A DNA stretch of 64,000 nucleotides from Halobacteria archaeon AArc-dxtr1 (GTDB lineage: Archaea; Halobacteriota; Halobacteria; Halobacteriales; Natrialbaceae): NCBI GenBank assembly GCA_025517425.1, contig JAOPJY010000001.1, positions 916,217-980,216 of the forward strand, read 5' to 3'. Shown in pieces: positions 1 through 9,803 of the stretch. The position numbers were made by a program, and so were the translations under genes. The stretch's first letter is position 1, and each line of letters starts with the position of its first letter. The notes under the pieces are model-generated. The model was given only the letters and a program-made list of their open reading frames with translations. It did not search any database and was not told where the DNA came from.

Positions 1-308
1 GCTTTCATCTCGAGGTTCACCTCCACCGTCGGTGGGAGGGCCTCGAGAACCGCCTCGAGTGTCGGAACGCGCTCGCCGGAATCGAGTACAGAGAGGGTTG
101 TTAGCTCCGCGAGATCGATCTCGTCGACCCGACCAGTGCCGTCGGTGACACGATCGACTGTCTCGTCGTGGATGACGACGAGTTCCCCCGAGCCACAGCG
201 ACGGACGTCGAACTCGACGGCGTCGGCCTGTGCCGCGGCGGACTCGATCGCGCCGATTGTGTTCTCGGGAGCGGTCGCCGCGAACCCACGGTGGGCGATG
301 AGTCGCAT
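1..308 (-). CDS. ugpQ: glycerophosphodiester phosphodiesterase, C-terminal part outside window
   Basis: The first 102 residues of a GDPD-family enzyme, which hydrolyses glycerophosphodiesters to glycerol 3-phosphate and an alcohol. The start ATG lies at 306-308 and the gene runs off the left edge, so it is truncated only by the window. Visible family residues are H6-R7-G8 at the very N terminus, the E15-N16 pair, E32 and D34 in the EFD motif, and the catalytic-type H47-D48. These form the metal-binding and general acid/base set of the family. It is divergent from the SDR gene at 418, and the 109 bases between them hold both promoters. The family call is secure, the substrate is not. Confidence 0.9.
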   Translation of the reverse strand, partial: MRLIAHRGFAATAPENTIGAIESAAAQADAVEFDVRRCGSGELVVIHDETVDRVTDGTGRVDEIDLAELTTLSVLDSGERVPTLEAVLEALPPTVEVNLEMK

Positions 309-417
309 TCTCACGTCGGGAGAGGGTGTCCGAACGTATCAACGTACTGCCGGGAGATGCATTCCGCCGAGACACACCCAGACATTGATTCACACAGAGG
401 TCGTAATCGAACCACCC

Positions 418-1134
418 ATGCCACCGACAGCAGCGTTCGACTTCGCGGACACCGTCGCCGTCGTGACCGGCGCAAGCGGCGCGCTCGGGAGCGCGACGGT
501 CGACCAATTTGCCGACGCCGGCGCGACCGTCTGTGCGGTCGACGTCGTCGCCCCAGACGAGGACGACAGTTTGCTCGATACCAGTGAGAACGTCGCCTTC
601 TACGAGGCAGATCTCACCGACGAGTCAGCCGTCGAAGAACTGTTCGCCACCATCGTCGACGAACACGGGCGCGTCGACCACCTGCTCAACGTCGCGGGCA
701 CGTGGCGCGGCGGCGACCACATCGAGGAGACCGATCTCGACGAGTTCGAACTCCTCGTCGATATCAACGTCAAGACGGCGTTTCTCGCCTCGAAACACGC
801 CCTTCCTCACCTCCAGGAGCGCGAGGGGGCGATCGTCAGCGTCAGCGCGCGCTCGGGACTGGAAGGCGGCGCGGGAGACGGCCCCTACCGGATCACGAAG
901 GCGGGAATTCGGATCCTGACGGAGACGCTCGCCGAAGAAAATCGCGGCACAGTTCGGGCGAACTGCGTCATGCCGAGCGTGATCGACACGCCGATGAATC
1001 GCGAGATGATGCCCGACGCCGATCACGACTCGTGGGTCGATCCGAGCGAGATTGCCGACGTGATGGCGTTTCTGTGCAGCGACCGGGCGAGCGCCACGAG
1101 CGGCGCTGCGGTTCCAGTGTACGGTGAGGCGTGA
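418..1134 (+). CDS. SDR-family NAD(P)-dependent oxidoreductase
   Basis: A 238-residue classical short-chain dehydrogenase/reductase. The Rossmann glycine motif TGASGALG is at residues 17-24, NVAG at 91-94, a serine-rich strand SVSARS at 141-146 supplies the catalytic serine, and the Y157-x3-K161 pair is present. The start is the ATG at 418. An upstream in-frame ATG exists but it would overlap the divergent phosphodiesterase gene and adds no family sequence. The substrate cannot be read from the sequence. Closest in pattern to 3-oxoacyl-ACP reductase/glucose dehydrogenase-like SDRs. The C terminus keeps the usual serine-rich stretch leading to a GxAVPV-type end. Confidence 0.88.
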   Translation: MPPTAAFDFADTVAVVTGASGALGSATVDQFADAGATVCAVDVVAPDEDDSLLDTSENVAFYEADLTDESAVEELFATIVDEHGRVDHLLNVAGTWRGGDHIEETDLDEFELLVDINVKTAFLASKHALPHLQEREGAIVSVSARSGLEGGAGDGPYRITKAGIRILTETLAEENRGTVRANCVMPSVIDTPMNREMMPDADHDSWVDPSEIADVMAFLCSDRASATSGAAVPVYGEA

Positions 1135-1188
1135 GCACTGGCTCGGGTCACGCGCCGGTCGAAAATGTGATTTCGAGACGTTATCGGA

Positions 1189-2601
1189 TTACTGATCACC
1201 CAACCACGGGATGAAGTCGTCGGTCAGGAACTCGACGTAGTCGATAATACCGAGCGTGAGGGTGACGGCGAGGACGATCAGGATCGGAATCCGTACCGCC
1301 CAGATCCAGGCCGATCCGAGCGATCCGAGATCGCCGATCCCCTTCTCTAGTTCTTGGACCGCGACCTTCGGCGCGATCCAGCCGACGAGGATGACGAGCA
1401 TGAACGCGCCGAAGATCAGTAACACACCATCTGCGAAGCCATCGAGCAGGTCAAGCAGGTACAGTTCGAACTGGTCTGCAGACGGGTCGAGCGTCACTGG
1501 CACACCGAGCAGGTAGATCGCCCCGCCCATACCGAGGGCGGCCTTCCAGCGTTCAATCCCCTTCTCGTCGATGACGTAAGAGGTGACAACCTCGAGCAGC
1601 GAGATCGCACTCGAGAGGGCGGCGATCGCGACAGTGCCGAAGAACACCAGGCCGATGATCCGGCCACCCGAGACGTCCGCGAACGCTTCGGTCATGCTGA
1701 AGAAGATCGCGCCGACGGTCTCCTGAGTCGGATCGGCGCCCGCAGAGAGGATCACCGGGAACACGATGAGCCCGGTCACGAACGCGATAGCGGTATCGAA
1801 ACCGATGATGATCGTGCCGTCCTCGGCTAAGTTCCGGTCTTCACCGAGGTAGGAGGCGTAGGTAATCATCACGCCCATCCCGAGCGAGAGCGTAAAGAAG
1901 GCCTGTCCAGCGGCCGCCGGCAACAGCGTCGTCCAGTTGGAGACGATCGTACCGAAGTCCGGCGAGAGGTAGAACTCGTACCCGGCACCCGCGTCGGGCA
2001 GCGTTGCCGCCCAGATGGCCATCCCGGCGAGCAACACGATCAGCGATGGCACCATCACCTTCACCGCAATCTCGATCCCGCGTCGGACGCCCAGAGCGAC
2101 GATACCGATCGTCAGCGCCATAAACACCGTGTGCAGGACAAACGCCTCGAGCCCCGTCGCCAGGTCGAAGAACATGATGATCGACTCGGGCAACTCGGCT
2201 TCGGCTGCTTCACCTGAGTACTCGTCCAGGTGCTCGTCGTACCCACTGGTCAGCCCGAGCAGGAAGTACCGAACGAACCAGCCGGCGACGACGCTGTAGT
2301 ACGACAGGATGACGAATCCGGTTACGATGAAGACGCCACCGGCCCACTTCCAGGCGTTGCCCCCCATTTCGATGAGTGCCCCCACGGGGTTGCGCTCAGT
2401 TCGCCGACCCACGACGAACTCGACCAGAATTGCTGGGAACCCGACGAGCAGGATAAACAGCAGGTACACAAGTAGGAAGGCGGCGCCACCACCCTCTCCG
2501 GTCACGAATGGGAACCGCCAGATGTTCCCCAATCCAACCGCACTGCCCACTGCAGCCAGAATGAACCCTGTCCTCGTTGCCCATGTTTCTCGTTCTACCA
2601 T
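1189..2601 (-). CDS. neurotransmitter:sodium symporter family transporter
   Basis: A 470-residue integral membrane protein of the NSS (SNF, LeuT-fold) family, which couples sodium entry to uptake of amino acids or related amines. The signature AVGSAVGLGNIWRFPF, covering the unwound first membrane helix that binds sodium and substrate, is at about residues 17-32. Around eleven hydrophobic helices follow, with the charged loop VVGRRTERNP after helix 2. It is divergent from the carboxylase cluster. The 176-base gap between them holds T-rich and AT-rich promoter-like sequence around 2625-2640 and 2710-2720. The substrate is not determinable; bacterial and archaeal members mostly carry amino acids. 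Confidence 0.9.
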   Translation of the reverse strand: MVERETWATRTGFILAAVGSAVGLGNIWRFPFVTGEGGGAAFLLVYLLFILLVGFPAILVEFVVGRRTERNPVGALIEMGGNAWKWAGGVFIVTGFVILSYYSVVAGWFVRYFLLGLTSGYDEHLDEYSGEAAEAELPESIIMFFDLATGLEAFVLHTVFMALTIGIVALGVRRGIEIAVKVMVPSLIVLLAGMAIWAATLPDAGAGYEFYLSPDFGTIVSNWTTLLPAAAGQAFFTLSLGMGVMITYASYLGEDRNLAEDGTIIIGFDTAIAFVTGLIVFPVILSAGADPTQETVGAIFFSMTEAFADVSGGRIIGLVFFGTVAIAALSSAISLLEVVTSYVIDEKGIERWKAALGMGGAIYLLGVPVTLDPSADQFELYLLDLLDGFADGVLLIFGAFMLVILVGWIAPKVAVQELEKGIGDLGSLGSAWIWAVRIPILIVLAVTLTLGIIDYVEFLTDDFIPWLGDQ

Positions 2602-2777
2602 GTCATCCCCCCTTTCCCACCACCATCACTAATAATTTTCCAGGGTCTCGGGATCAATTCTACCCGAAACCATCGCCTACTGGGATGCCGTTGGGGTCAC
2701 CGTCTGCGGACGGCAATCTTTTTCCCAGTGGTTCGACGACAGTCACCCATGATTTCGAGCAGGTGGTCGCCGTGACG

Positions 2778-4322
2778 ATGGACGACCGAATCGCGGAGCT
2801 CGAGGAACTCCGCGAGGCGGCGCGACTTGGTGGCGGGGAGGAGCGAATCGAGCGCCAGCACGAGAAGGGGAAGATGACCGCCCGTGAGCGGATCGACTAC
2901 TTCATCGACGACGGCACGTTCACGGAGTTCGACCAGCTCCGAACCCACCAGACCAACGAGTTTGGGATGGAAGAGCACAAGATTCCCGGCGACGGCGTCG
3001 TGACCGGATACGGCGAGGTCAACGGTCGAAACGTCTTCGTCTTCGCCCACGACTTTACCGTCTTCGGCGGTTCGCTCGGCGAGGTCTTCGCCGAGAAGAT
3101 CTGCAAGGTGATGGATATGGCGATGGAGGTCGGCGCGCCGATCATCGGGCTCAACGATTCTGCCGGCGCGCGCATCCAGGAGGGCGTCAAGTCCCTCGCC
3201 GGCTTTACCTCGATCTTCCGACGCAACCAGGAGGCAAGCGGTGTTGTCCCCCAGATCTCGGCGATCATGGGGCCCTGCGCCGGCGGGGCGGTCTACTCCC
3301 CCTCGATCACCGACTTCATCTTCATGGTGAAAGACTCGAGTCACATGTACATCACCGGGCCCGGTGTCACCGAGACCGTCACCGGTGAACAGGTCACCCA
3401 CGAGGAGCTGGGCGGGGCGATGACCCACGCCGGCACAACTGGGGTCGCCGAGTTCGCCTGCGAGTCGGAAGAACAGGCCCTGGATGATATCAAGCGGCTG
3501 CTCTCCTATCTTCCCCAGAACAACGTCGAGGACCCCCCGCGGGTCGATCCGTGGGATGATCCCGACCGCCGCGACGAAGCCTTAGAGGACATCGTCCCCT
3601 CGAGCCCGCAGAAACCGTACGACATGACCGACGTGATCGACTCCGTCGTCGACGAGGGCTCGTTCTTCGAGGTGGCGGACAACTTCGCCGCCGAGCTCGT
3701 CGTCGGCTTCGGCCGGCTCGACGGGCGATCCGTAGGGATCGTGGCGAACCAGCCACGGGTCAACGCTGGCACGCTCACCGTCGACTCCTCGATGAAGGGG
3801 TCGCGATTTATCCGCTTTTGTGACTCGTTTAACATCCCGATCGTCACCTTCGTGGACGTGCCCGGCTACATGCCCGGCACCGACCAGGAGCACCGCGGCA
3901 TTATCCGCCACGGCGCGAAGCTGCTCTACGCCTACTCCGAGGCGACCGTCCCCCTGCTGACGGTCATCACCCGCAAGGCCTACGGCGGCGCCTACTGCGT
4001 GATGGCCTCGAAGAATCTCGGCGCCGACGTGAACTACGCCTGGCCGACCGCCGAGATCGCAGTCATGGGTCCGAAGGGGGCGGTCGACATCCTCTACCGC
4101 GACGAGCTCGCCGAAGCCGAGGATCCCGACGAGCTCCGCGACGAGCTCATCGAGGAGTACCGCGAGGAGTTCGCCAACCCCTACACGGCGACGGACAAGG
4201 GCTTCTTAGACGACGTCATCATGCCGACGGAGACGCGTCCACGGCTGATCGCCGACCTGGAGATGTTAGAGACGAAACGCGAGGAGCAGCCGGACAAGAA
4301 ACACGGCAACATTCCGCTCTGA
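2778..4322 (+). CDS. pccB: acyl-CoA (propionyl-CoA type) carboxylase, carboxyltransferase subunit
   Basis: A 514-residue carboxyltransferase that moves the carboxyl group from biotin to an acyl-CoA, most likely propionyl-CoA giving methylmalonyl-CoA. It has the two crotonase-like halves of the family, including GARIQEG and [11 protein letters not shown] in the N half and PGYMPGT and the AYGGAYCVM region in the C half. It ends in the usual HGNIPL-type tail. The start chosen is the ATG at 2778 (MDDRIAEL). The frame is open further upstream, but that part is promoter-like. It heads the pccB-pccX-pccA cluster, with 2 bases to the next gene. Acetyl-CoA cannot be excluded as a second substrate. Confidence 0.92.
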   Translation: MDDRIAELEELREAARLGGGEERIERQHEKGKMTARERIDYFIDDGTFTEFDQLRTHQTNEFGMEEHKIPGDGVVTGYGEVNGRNVFVFAHDFTVFGGSLGEVFAEKICKVMDMAMEVGAPIIGLNDSAGARIQEGVKSLAGFTSIFRRNQEASGVVPQISAIMGPCAGGAVYSPSITDFIFMVKDSSHMYITGPGVTETVTGEQVTHEELGGAMTHAGTTGVAEFACESEEQALDDIKRLLSYLPQNNVEDPPRVDPWDDPDRRDEALEDIVPSSPQKPYDMTDVIDSVVDEGSFFEVADNFAAELVVGFGRLDGRSVGIVANQPRVNAGTLTVDSSMKGSRFIRFCDSFNIPIVTFVDVPGYMPGTDQEHRGIIRHGAKLLYAYSEATVPLLTVITRKAYGGAYCVMASKNLGADVNYAWPTAEIAVMGPKGAVDILYRDELAEAEDPDELRDELIEEYREEFANPYTATDKGFLDDVIMPTETRPRLIADLEMLETKREEQPDKKHGNIPL

Positions 4323-4324
4323 CG

Positions 4325-4657
4325 ATGGCAACAGACACGCACCCCGAGGAGACCGCAGCCGACGACCGGACCGCGCCGGCCGAGGGCGCGGACGAGCGAG
4401 CCGGCTCACTCTCCCTCGACATCCCGGCCGACGCCGACGACGAGGAGGCGGCGGCAATCGCCGCCGCCATCGGCGCCCACCTGCGTGATCAGGAGCTGGC
4501 CGCAGCGGCGGCCGCGGTCGACGACGAGCCGAGCTGGGACGGCAAGCGATGGGCGTACGCGGGGCGTATCCGCTCCCAGCAGGCGCGATCCGTTCGCGTC
4601 CCGCGAACCGCGCCGACAGATCCCTGGACGGCGGCGGGACGCACGGACAGATTCTGA
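4325..4657 (+). CDS. pccX: small third subunit of acyl-CoA carboxylase (PccX-like)
   Basis: A 110-residue acidic protein encoded 2 bases after pccB and before the biotin-carrying subunit. It has an Asp/Glu/Ala-rich N half, then an alanine-rich helix ([12 protein letters not shown], about residues 42-53), then a conserved basic [11 protein letters not shown] segment and the end [10 protein letters not shown]. Haloarchaeal propionyl-CoA carboxylase is known in Haloferax mediterranei to need a small third subunit, PccX. Position and pattern fit that role, and also resemble the epsilon subunits of actinobacterial carboxylases. The function is taken from context plus family memory rather than from catalytic motifs. 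Confidence 0.75.
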   Translation: MATDTHPEETAADDRTAPAEGADERAGSLSLDIPADADDEEAAAIAAAIGAHLRDQELAAAAAAVDDEPSWDGKRWAYAGRIRSQQARSVRVPRTAPTDPWTAAGRTDRF

Positions 4658-4751
4658 GTACGCGCCAGCGACTCGGACCTGGCGGGTCGAACCCTCCTTT
4701 CGTCGCATGACGAAACAATAAGGTAGGGGCCTCTCGAGATGTCGGATAACG

Positions 4752-6587
4752 ATGTTCAGGAAGGTTCTCGTGGCGAACCGCGGCGAGATCGCCGTGCGAG
4801 TGATGCGCGCCTGCGAAGAGCTGAACGTGGGGACCGTCGCGATCTACTCCGACGCGGATGCGGATGCGGGGCACGTCCGCTACGCCGACGAGGCGTACAA
4901 CGTCGGCCCCGCACGCGCAGCCGACTCGTACCTCGATCACGACGCCGTCATCGACGCCGCCAGACGAGCCGGTGCCGACGCGATCCATCCCGGCTACGGC
5001 TTCCTCGCGGAGAACGCCGACTTCGCCCGCAAAGTCGAGGCGATCGACGGGCTCACCTGGATCGGGCCGTCGGGCGACGCGATGGAAGCGCTCGGTGAGA
5101 AGACGAAGGCGCGCTCGATCATGGACGAAGCGGGCGTCCCGATCGTCCCCGGGACGACCGAGCCGGTGACCGACCCCGAAGAGGTCCGTGCGTTCGGCGA
5201 GGAACACGGCTACCCGATCGCGATCAAGGCCGAAGGCGGCGGCGGTGGCCGCGGCATGAAGGTCGTCCGATCCGAAGACGAGGTCGAGAGCCAACTCGAG
5301 AGCGCCCAGCGGGAGGGCGAGGCGTACTTCGACAACGACTCGGTCTATCTGGAGCGCTACCTCGAAACTCCGCGTCACGTCGAGGTCCAGATTCTCGCAG
5401 ACGGGCACGGAAACGTTCGCCACCTGGGCGAGCGTGACTGCTCGCTCCAGCGGCGCCACCAGAAGGTCATCGAGGAGGGGCCATCGCCCGCGCTCTCCGA
5501 TGAGCTACGGGAGAAAATCGGTGAGGCAGCCCGGCGGGGCGTCGCCGCCGCGGACTACACGAACGCCGGCACCGTCGAGTTCTTGGTCGAGGAAGAACCC
5601 AGCCGCAACGGGCTTCTCGGCCCCGAGACGAACTTCTACTTCCTCGAGGTCAACACTCGAATTCAGGTCGAACACTGCGTCACTGAAGCGATCACGGGAC
5701 TGGACATCGTCAAGCGCCAGATCCGGGTGGCGGCCGGGGAAGAACTTGATTTCGCCCAAGCGGACGTCGAGATCGACGGCCACGCGATCGAGTTCCGGAT
5801 CAACGCCGAGAACGCCGCCGAGGAGTTCCAGCCCGCAACCGGTGGCACCCTGGATGTGTACGACCCGCCGGGCGGCGTCGGCGTCCGGGTGGACGACGCG
5901 CTCCGGCAGGGCGACGAGCTCGTCACGGACTACGACTCGATGATCGCGAAGCTGATCGTCTGGGGCGAGGACCGCGACGAGTGCATCGAGCGCTCGCTGC
6001 GCGCGCTCCGGGAGTACGATATCGAGGGAATCGTGACGATCGTCCCGTTCCACCGGCTCATGCTCACAGACGAGACGTTCGTCGCCGGCACGCACACGAC
6101 GAAGTACTTAGACGAGGAGGTCGACCGCGACCGAATCGCGGAGGCCCAGGCCCAGTGGGGGACCGGCGACGAAGACGGCGACGACGACGAAGACGAGGAC
6201 GAAGAAACCGTCGAGCGGGAGTTCACCGTCGAGGTCAACGGGAAGCGCTTCGAGGTCAACCTCGAAGAACACGGTGCACCGCCGCTGCCGACCGGCGATG
6301 TGGGTGCCGGGTCCGGTCAGGCCGGGCCGCCCCAGCCCGCCGGCGGCGAGGAGAGCGAGGCAATCGCGGGCGACGGCGAGCTCGTCGAGGCCGAGATGCA
6401 GGGAACGATCCTCTCGGTCGAGGTCGAGGAGGGCGAGGAGGTCGCTGCCGGCGACGTGCTGGTCGTCCTCGAGGCGATGAAGATGGAAAACGACATCGTG
6501 GCTTCTCAAGGCGGCACGGTCACTGAAATCGCCGTCGCAGCCGACGACAGCGTCGACATGGGCGACACCTTAGTCGTTCTCGAGTAA
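4752..6587 (+). CDS. pccA: biotin carboxylase / biotin carboxyl carrier fusion subunit
   Basis: A 611-residue fusion. Residues 1 to about 450 are biotin carboxylase: N-terminal [10 protein letters not shown], the glycine-rich ATP-grasp loop GGGGGRGMK, and the [10 protein letters not shown] active-site stretch. An acidic linker (about 474-493) and a proline/glycine-rich hinge lead to a C-terminal biotinyl domain with EAMKM. The biotinylated lysine is K577, 34 residues from the end. It carboxylates biotin with ATP and bicarbonate for PccB. A 94-base gap separates it from pccX, and a TATA-like ACAATAAGG around 4713-4721 lies about 30 bases before the start, so it may also have its own promoter. 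An ATG at 4739 is out of frame. Confidence 0.93.
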   Translation: MFRKVLVANRGEIAVRVMRACEELNVGTVAIYSDADADAGHVRYADEAYNVGPARAADSYLDHDAVIDAARRAGADAIHPGYGFLAENADFARKVEAIDGLTWIGPSGDAMEALGEKTKARSIMDEAGVPIVPGTTEPVTDPEEVRAFGEEHGYPIAIKAEGGGGGRGMKVVRSEDEVESQLESAQREGEAYFDNDSVYLERYLETPRHVEVQILADGHGNVRHLGERDCSLQRRHQKVIEEGPSPALSDELREKIGEAARRGVAAADYTNAGTVEFLVEEEPSRNGLLGPETNFYFLEVNTRIQVEHCVTEAITGLDIVKRQIRVAAGEELDFAQADVEIDGHAIEFRINAENAAEEFQPATGGTLDVYDPPGGVGVRVDDALRQGDELVTDYDSMIAKLIVWGEDRDECIERSLRALREYDIEGIVTIVPFHRLMLTDETFVAGTHTTKYLDEEVDRDRIAEAQAQWGTGDEDGDDDEDEDEETVEREFTVEVNGKRFEVNLEEHGAPPLPTGDVGAGSGQAGPPQPAGGEESEAIAGDGELVEAEMQGTILSVEVEEGEEVAAGDVLVVLEAMKMENDIVASQGGTVTEIAVAADDSVDMGDTLVVLE

Positions 6588-6710
6588 GCGCCGATCGATT
6601 TCTCCGCCGACTGACCAACTCGAGGCGGCGACGACCGCCCAGCCCGAGACGGCGGCGACCGACCGGCTCGAGACGTCAACCTTCATGAGCGACGCCGTTC
6701 ATCTACGGCC

Positions 6711-7961
6711 ATGGCATCGGCGGCCGGCTCGCTGTCTGAACCGCACGTCCTCGCTCACGCCAAGCAGCGGCTCTTTCCGGACGAGGCGGGCGCCTACGCG
6801 GTCGTCGATACGCAGTTTTCGCGGGAACACTGGCTCGCCGACGAACCAATCGATCGGGACGTCCGTGAGGCGCTCGCGCCGTTTAACCGCGTTCAGGTCG
6901 GAAGCGGCTACCCGGATCTGGTCGGCGTGCGGGCGCTCGAATCCGAGCTGATAACCGTCGAGCGCGTCGGCGACGAGCCCCCGCTGGTCGCAGTCGAGGC
7001 CAAGGGACGGACGAGCGCGGGCGGTGTCGACACCCATCGAGGAATCGTCCAGGCTCACGACCGGCTCGGGGAGGCTAACGCGGTGTATCTCGCCGCACCT
7101 GCGACGGCAGTGTCGGAGACCGACCGCACCCTGGCGCGCGAGTTGAACGTCGGGATCCTCGCCGTCGAGGCGGACGGAGCCGTGGCCGCGATCGAGACTC
7201 CTCGCGTCGTTGGAAACCGGGCGACGAGCGCGACGGGCGCGATCCGGCTGCAGGCGAGCGCACAGGGCGTCACCGACCAGTCGTTTGGCCTCAACCACCC
7301 GAAGAACTACCTCGGGTATCCGCTCGCTCACTACGCCGAGGGCAACACCGACGCCCTGCTCTCTGCGTACGACGTCGTCGGCGCGACGGACGCAGCCCGC
7401 CAGGGGGCGGCGTTTCTCGGTTTGCTCGAGGACGGTCCCGGTGAGCCGCGGCTCTCGGCGCTCGGCCGGGAAGTCGTCCGCTTCGGGATCAGGCGCCACG
7501 GATCGGTCGAGGCCGCTCTAGCGGAGTTTCAGTCGTGGTACCGGTCCCGACGGCGGTTCATCGACGAGGCGCCGGCGTGGGGTCATCTCGCCCGGCGAGT
7601 GGTGTTCGCCTACCCGGCGACACAGCTACTCGTCGAAGAGCTCTCGAACCTCCACGCCGACGGCGAGCTGGAACCGTCGCTCGCGACGTTCGTCGAGTAT
7701 CTCCACGTGCTCCATCCGACGCTCGCGGTCGAGCTCTTCGTCCGCGGGGAGGAGAACGTCCGGCGACGGGTGCTCTCTCCCGACGGCGAGATACGTCCCG
7801 AGGCGCTTCTGGATGGGTCGGTGTATCACTCGCCGACCGTATTCCAGCTCAAAGCGATGCTCTATCACGCGGGAGTCCTGACCGAGCGCGGAGCCGAGCC
7901 GAGTCGGCTCGATCCCGCGACCGACGTCTGGGCGCTGCGAGAGCGCCTCGAGCGGCGGTAA
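6711..7961 (+). CDS. conserved haloarchaeal protein with restriction-nuclease-like N-terminal domain
   Basis: A 416-residue protein whose family I do not recognise. Near the N terminus, GYPDLVGV (D69), then the strand LVAVEAKGR (E96-A-K98), reproduces the spacing and hydrophobic context of a PD-(D/E)xK nuclease core, with a possible following Q114. The remaining 270 residues look alpha-helical with no signal peptide or membrane segment, and carry a winged-helix-like C-terminal stretch near the HSPTVFQLKAMLYHAG segment. The start ATG at 6711 is the first codon after a TCATGAGC context at 6685. A DNA-related or regulatory role is possible, but this is an inference from one motif. Confidence 0.7.
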   Translation: MASAAGSLSEPHVLAHAKQRLFPDEAGAYAVVDTQFSREHWLADEPIDRDVREALAPFNRVQVGSGYPDLVGVRALESELITVERVGDEPPLVAVEAKGRTSAGGVDTHRGIVQAHDRLGEANAVYLAAPATAVSETDRTLARELNVGILAVEADGAVAAIETPRVVGNRATSATGAIRLQASAQGVTDQSFGLNHPKNYLGYPLAHYAEGNTDALLSAYDVVGATDAARQGAAFLGLLEDGPGEPRLSALGREVVRFGIRRHGSVEAALAEFQSWYRSRRRFIDEAPAWGHLARRVVFAYPATQLLVEELSNLHADGELEPSLATFVEYLHVLHPTLAVELFVRGEENVRRRVLSPDGEIRPEALLDGSVYHSPTVFQLKAMLYHAGVLTERGAEPSRLDPATDVWALRERLERR

Positions 7962-7978
7962 CTCCGATGTGGCGATCG

Positions 7979-8413
7979 TCAGCCGAGCGAGACGAGCGTC
8001 GAGACGCGCGCGTTCTCCTTCAGTTCGAGCCCACCGTCGGGAACCGAAAGCGGGAGCAGCGGCAGGTGCGTGTCGACGCGAACCGTCGGGTGCGAACCGC
8101 CCCTAGCGAGGAGCTCGTTTCGCGGCTGAAGCAGCGCGGGCGTCTCGAGGTCGGTGACGAACTCGTTGTGCTGGAGGACGTACTGACCGCCCGACAGCGA
8201 CCACCAGCCGTACTCGTCGTCGGGGTCACGCTGTGTCGTCTCTACCGGCTCCAGCTCGGCGTCTTCGAGTTCGTCGCCGCCGAAATCGATGGAGCCGGGT
8301 TCGGCGACCTCGTAGACTGCGCCCACTGTGAGGTCGACGCCGCGTTCGTGGACCTGTACCGGTTCGTAGACGAGGTTGTCGACCGATTCGGCGAGTAGCT
8401 GTTCCTCGGACAT
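7979..8413 (-). CDS. dCTP deaminase/dUTPase-like protein
   Basis: A 144-residue protein with the beta-rich pattern of the dUTPase/dCTP deaminase superfamily: VHERGVDLTVGAVYEV in the N half, then a strand GGQYVLQHNEFV and the region LLQPRNELLARGG before a short C-terminal tail. The family trims deoxynucleotide pools by hydrolysing dUTP or deaminating dCTP. The start is the ATG at 8411-8413 (MSEEQLL). The longer open frame upstream is non-family sequence crossing a promoter-like T-run at 8441-8452. It is convergent with the preceding gene. The usual catalytic signatures are not all obvious, so the exact reaction is uncertain. Confidence 0.7.
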   Translation of the reverse strand: MSEEQLLAESVDNLVYEPVQVHERGVDLTVGAVYEVAEPGSIDFGGDELEDAELEPVETTQRDPDDEYGWWSLSGGQYVLQHNEFVTDLETPALLQPRNELLARGGSHPTVRVDTHLPLLPLSVPDGGLELKENARVSTLVSLG

Positions 8414-8560
8414 CTCGGTCGGTGTGAGAACCCGAAGGGGCAAAAAAGATGCTCTGGAGGGTGGCCACTGGGTGGCGGAGTGGGCGGCACACGAGAGTAC
8501 TGTCGGCACTCGGCTGACACCAGCGATACAATTATTGCGAGGAGCGTCCCAGAACCACGT

Positions 8561-8917
8561 ATGAAAGCGCGCGTCGAGCAGGTGCTGCTCCTCTCGTTTC
8601 CGGCGATTGTCGTCCTCGTCGTGGCACACGTTCTCGGCGTTCCGTACGCGCGACAGGGAGCGATGCTGGCGATTCTCGTTGGGGGCGCCTGTCTCGGCCT
8701 CGAGCGACTGTTCGGCGATCGGAGCCGAGCCGACCTCTTCGCCGCCACGTTGCTCCCAGCCGGTGCGCTCGTCGGCGCCGTCCTCGGCGTCGTCGGGACC
8801 GGCGGCGAGAACGGTGCGCTCGTCTTCGGCCCGGCGCTCCCCGGTCTCCTCGCCTACTACGCGGCAACCGGCGACCCGCCCTCGGGCGTCGTTCCCGGCT
8901 GGCTCGCCTCCCGGTGA
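8561..8917 (+). CDS. small four-helix membrane protein
   Basis: A 118-residue protein almost wholly composed of hydrophobic segments, about four predicted membrane helices (approximately residues 8-28, 33-48, 61-80 and 86-104), with glycine/alanine-rich packing and no catalytic motif. The start ATG at 8561 follows the promoter-like sequence ATTATTGCG at 8531-8539, close to the spacing expected for a nearly leaderless transcript. It is followed after 45 bases by the O-methyltransferase on the same strand. The function is unknown. Confidence 0.65.
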   Translation: MKARVEQVLLLSFPAIVVLVVAHVLGVPYARQGAMLAILVGGACLGLERLFGDRSRADLFAATLLPAGALVGAVLGVVGTGGENGALVFGPALPGLLAYYAATGDPPSGVVPGWLASR

Positions 8918-8962
8918 CGATCAACCGCGTGATTTGAGGTGCCGGCCTGTATACGAGGAGCT

Positions 8963-9661
8963 ATGTCCGACGTCCTCACAGACGACGTCTACCGGTTCGT
9001 TCGTGCCGCAGGTCCACAACCCGATGCAGTCGTAGCAGAGATGGACGAGTACGCCGAGCGCGAGGGGTTCCCGAACGTCGGTCCTGACGCGGGCGGATTT
9101 CTGCGCTTGCTGGCTCGGCTCGCCGACGCCGAGCGCATCTTCGAGTTCGGCTCTGGCTTTGGCTACTCGGCGTACTGGTTCGCCGAGGCGCTGCCCGAGG
9201 GTGGCGAGATTGTCCTCACAGAGGTCGACGCAGACGAACTCGACCTCGCCCGCGAGTACCTCTCTCGGGGCGGCTTCGACGACCTCGCGCGATACGAGCA
9301 GGGCGACGCCCTAGAGACGATCGAGCGCTACGACGGCCCGTTCGACGTGGTGTTGATCGACCACCGGAAGCCAGACTACGTCGACGCCTTCGAGGCCGTC
9401 AAATCGAAGATTCCCGTTGGTGGCGCGATCGTCGCCGACAACGCGATGTCGGCTGCAGTGGTCGACTTCGACGCGCTCCTATCCATCGTCGAGTCGCGCG
9501 CCGCGGGTGACGACGCTGCGGCCGACGACCGGATCGACGACGTCGACGAGCACACAGCCGGCGTCGCGGCCTACCTCGAGCGCGTGCGAGCCGACCCGGA
9601 CTTCGAGACGACGATCGTGCCAGTCGGGGAGGGGCTCGCGGTAAGCTATCGGATCTCCTGA
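8963..9661 (+). CDS. O-methyltransferase (class I SAM-dependent)
   Basis: A 232-residue methyltransferase of the O-methyltransferase type (catechol/caffeoyl-CoA group). The SAM-binding motif ERIFEFGSGFGYSAYWFA is in the first third, followed by the acidic post-motif LTEVDADELDLA, then FDVVLIDHRKPDYVDAF and GAIVADNAM, which carry the family's metal-ligand aspartates and asparagine. The start is the ATG at 8963 (MSDVLTDDVYRF). No neighbour fixes a pathway and the acceptor is unknown. The open frame upstream adds eight residues only. Confidence 0.85.
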   Translation: MSDVLTDDVYRFVRAAGPQPDAVVAEMDEYAEREGFPNVGPDAGGFLRLLARLADAERIFEFGSGFGYSAYWFAEALPEGGEIVLTEVDADELDLAREYLSRGGFDDLARYEQGDALETIERYDGPFDVVLIDHRKPDYVDAFEAVKSKIPVGGAIVADNAMSAAVVDFDALLSIVESRAAGDDAAADDRIDDVDEHTAGVAAYLERVRADPDFETTIVPVGEGLAVSYRIS

Positions 9662-9785
9662 GGTCGGCTCTGGGACGGGCGGTGATCGGCTGGGTGCGTC
9701 TGGGAAGGGTGGGTGGGACGGTGCCATTCTTCCTTAGCACACTGTCACGTCGCCCAAGAGTAATCAGTCGGGACCGAATACCGAA

Positions 9786-9803
9786 ATGGAGAGCACACCG
9801 TGA
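9786..9803 (+). other. five-codon upstream mini-ORF overlapping the lipoprotein start
   Basis: ATG at 9786 opens the frame MESTP and stops at TGA 9801-9803. That stop overlaps the GTG start at 9800 in a GTGA arrangement. GGAG at 9788-9791 is 8 bases before that GTG and can serve as its Shine-Dalgarno sequence. It is reported as a translation-coupling candidate, not as a functional peptide. Confidence 0.4.
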
